Positions 63,736-64,000 of a stretch of 64,000 nt of DNA are shown one piece after another; within the stretch, counting starts at the first letter, position 1, and each line of letters begins with the position of its first letter. A model generated the notes under the pieces. That model was not told the DNA's origin. It saw only the letters and a program-made list of their open reading frames with translations, and searched no databases. The position numbers and the translations under genes are program-made. The stretch lies in contig CAVWYD010000019.1 of the NCBI GenBank assembly GCA_963759055.1, positions 15,044 to 79,043 on the forward strand, in the 5' to 3' direction. Source of the stretch: Thiosocius sp963759055. Its GTDB lineage: Bacteria; Pseudomonadota; Gammaproteobacteria; Chromatiales; Chromatiaceae.

Positions 63736-64000
63736 TCAGTCCTCATCGACGCCCTGCCGAAACGCCCCGCACAGCTCGCGCTGCAGCGGCTCCGGAACAG
63801 GTTCGTACTCGGCAAGTTCGAGCGTGTAGCTTGCACTACCGCCTGTCATGGCCTTGAGCCGCTCGGGGTAGTCGTCCAGTTCAGCCAGCGGCGCCTGCGC
63901 CATGACGACGATGCGGCCATGCGGCAACGATCGTGTACCGAGCACGCGGCCACGTCGGCCGGCCAGGTCGCCGGTTACGCTGCCCACGGCATCCTGTGGC
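63736..64000 (-). CDS. Elongation factor G-family protein, C-terminal end (cut by right edge)
   Basis: The frame is open to the right edge, so only the last ~87 codons are seen. The start PQDAVGSVTGDLAGRRGRVL and then AQAPLAELDDYPERLKAMTG and GSASYTLELAEYEPVPEPLQ are the C-terminal domain of EF-G. The sequence is of the divergent EF-G-like kind (fusA2-type) rather than the strA-operon copy. The true start lies beyond the window. Confidence 0.85.
   Translation of the reverse strand, partial: PQDAVGSVTGDLAGRRGRVLGTRSLPHGRIVVMAQAPLAELDDYPERLKAMTGGSASYTLELAEYEPVPEPLQRELCGAFRQGVDED

Overview
The window reads as a chromosome segment of a gammaproteobacterium. The evidence is the FleQ/FlrBC-type sigma-54 flagellar cascade, the rpsF-rpsR-DUF2232-rplI-dnaB-radA block, the rlmB-rnr pair, an ibpA-type Hsp20 with a sigma-32 promoter, and a TIGR03623/UvrD-type nuclease-helicase pair. 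GC content looks high (about 60%). A V/A-type ATPase subunit, c-type cytochromes, a bacteriohemerythrin and an encapsulated-ferritin-family protein fit an environmental, respiratory bacterium, possibly of the Chromatiales/Ectothiorhodospiraceae kind; the genus cannot be fixed from the sequence alone.

Layout. 0-3.3 kb: the end of a V/A-ATPase subunit D gene and a triple-PAS diguanylate cyclase. 3.3-13.1 kb: a minus-strand flagellar block, in transcription order fleQ, flrB, flrC, fliE-F-G-H-I-J. Near-consensus sigma-54 promoters lie in front of flrB and fliE, so FleQ driving flrBC and FlrC driving fliE-J can be read from the DNA. A PilZ gene diverges from fleQ. 13.7-22.8 kb: minus-strand housekeeping genes (radA, dnaB, rplI, DUF2232, rpsR, rpsF, rlmB, rnr) interrupted by two CGCAGAG-type inverted repeats, then tRNA-Leu(CAG). 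23-37 kb: a carbon-uptake and oxidation region with an SBF-type transporter, methylmalonate-semialdehyde dehydrogenase, two beta-hydroxyacid dehydrogenases, OsmC, hemerythrin, a D-2-hydroxyacid dehydrogenase, a TRAP transporter with amidase, a GlcG-like protein and an MFS carrier. Most of these genes act on, or carry, small hydroxy- or oxo-acids.

37-45.8 kb: small accessory genes (macrodomain, orphan EncFtn-like ferritin, gamma-glutamylcyclotransferase fold, DUF3465, DsbA-like), a lytic transglycosylase with two solute-binding domains, and an ABC permease/ATPase pair whose ATPase has altered signature and H-loop residues. 45.9-52.8 kb: a tightly overlapping AddB-like/AddA-like/DUF364 operon. 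53-57 kb: a small inverted-repeat element, two short conserved-looking genes, a decayed P-type cation ATPase, and an hsp20 gene with a sigma-32 promoter and a ROSE-like RNA thermometer, followed by degQ and a DUF1269 gene.

57-64 kb: two c-type cytochromes, a second PilZ protein, a transglutaminase-like protein, two Arg-rich exported paralogues, and small membrane or charged proteins. Three genes here carry apparent single-base shifts in homopolymers (near 61.46/61.74, 62.47 and 63.155 kb). This could be gene decay or assembly error. The right edge cuts an EF-G-family gene. No rRNA, CRISPR array, prophage or intact insertion sequence was seen.
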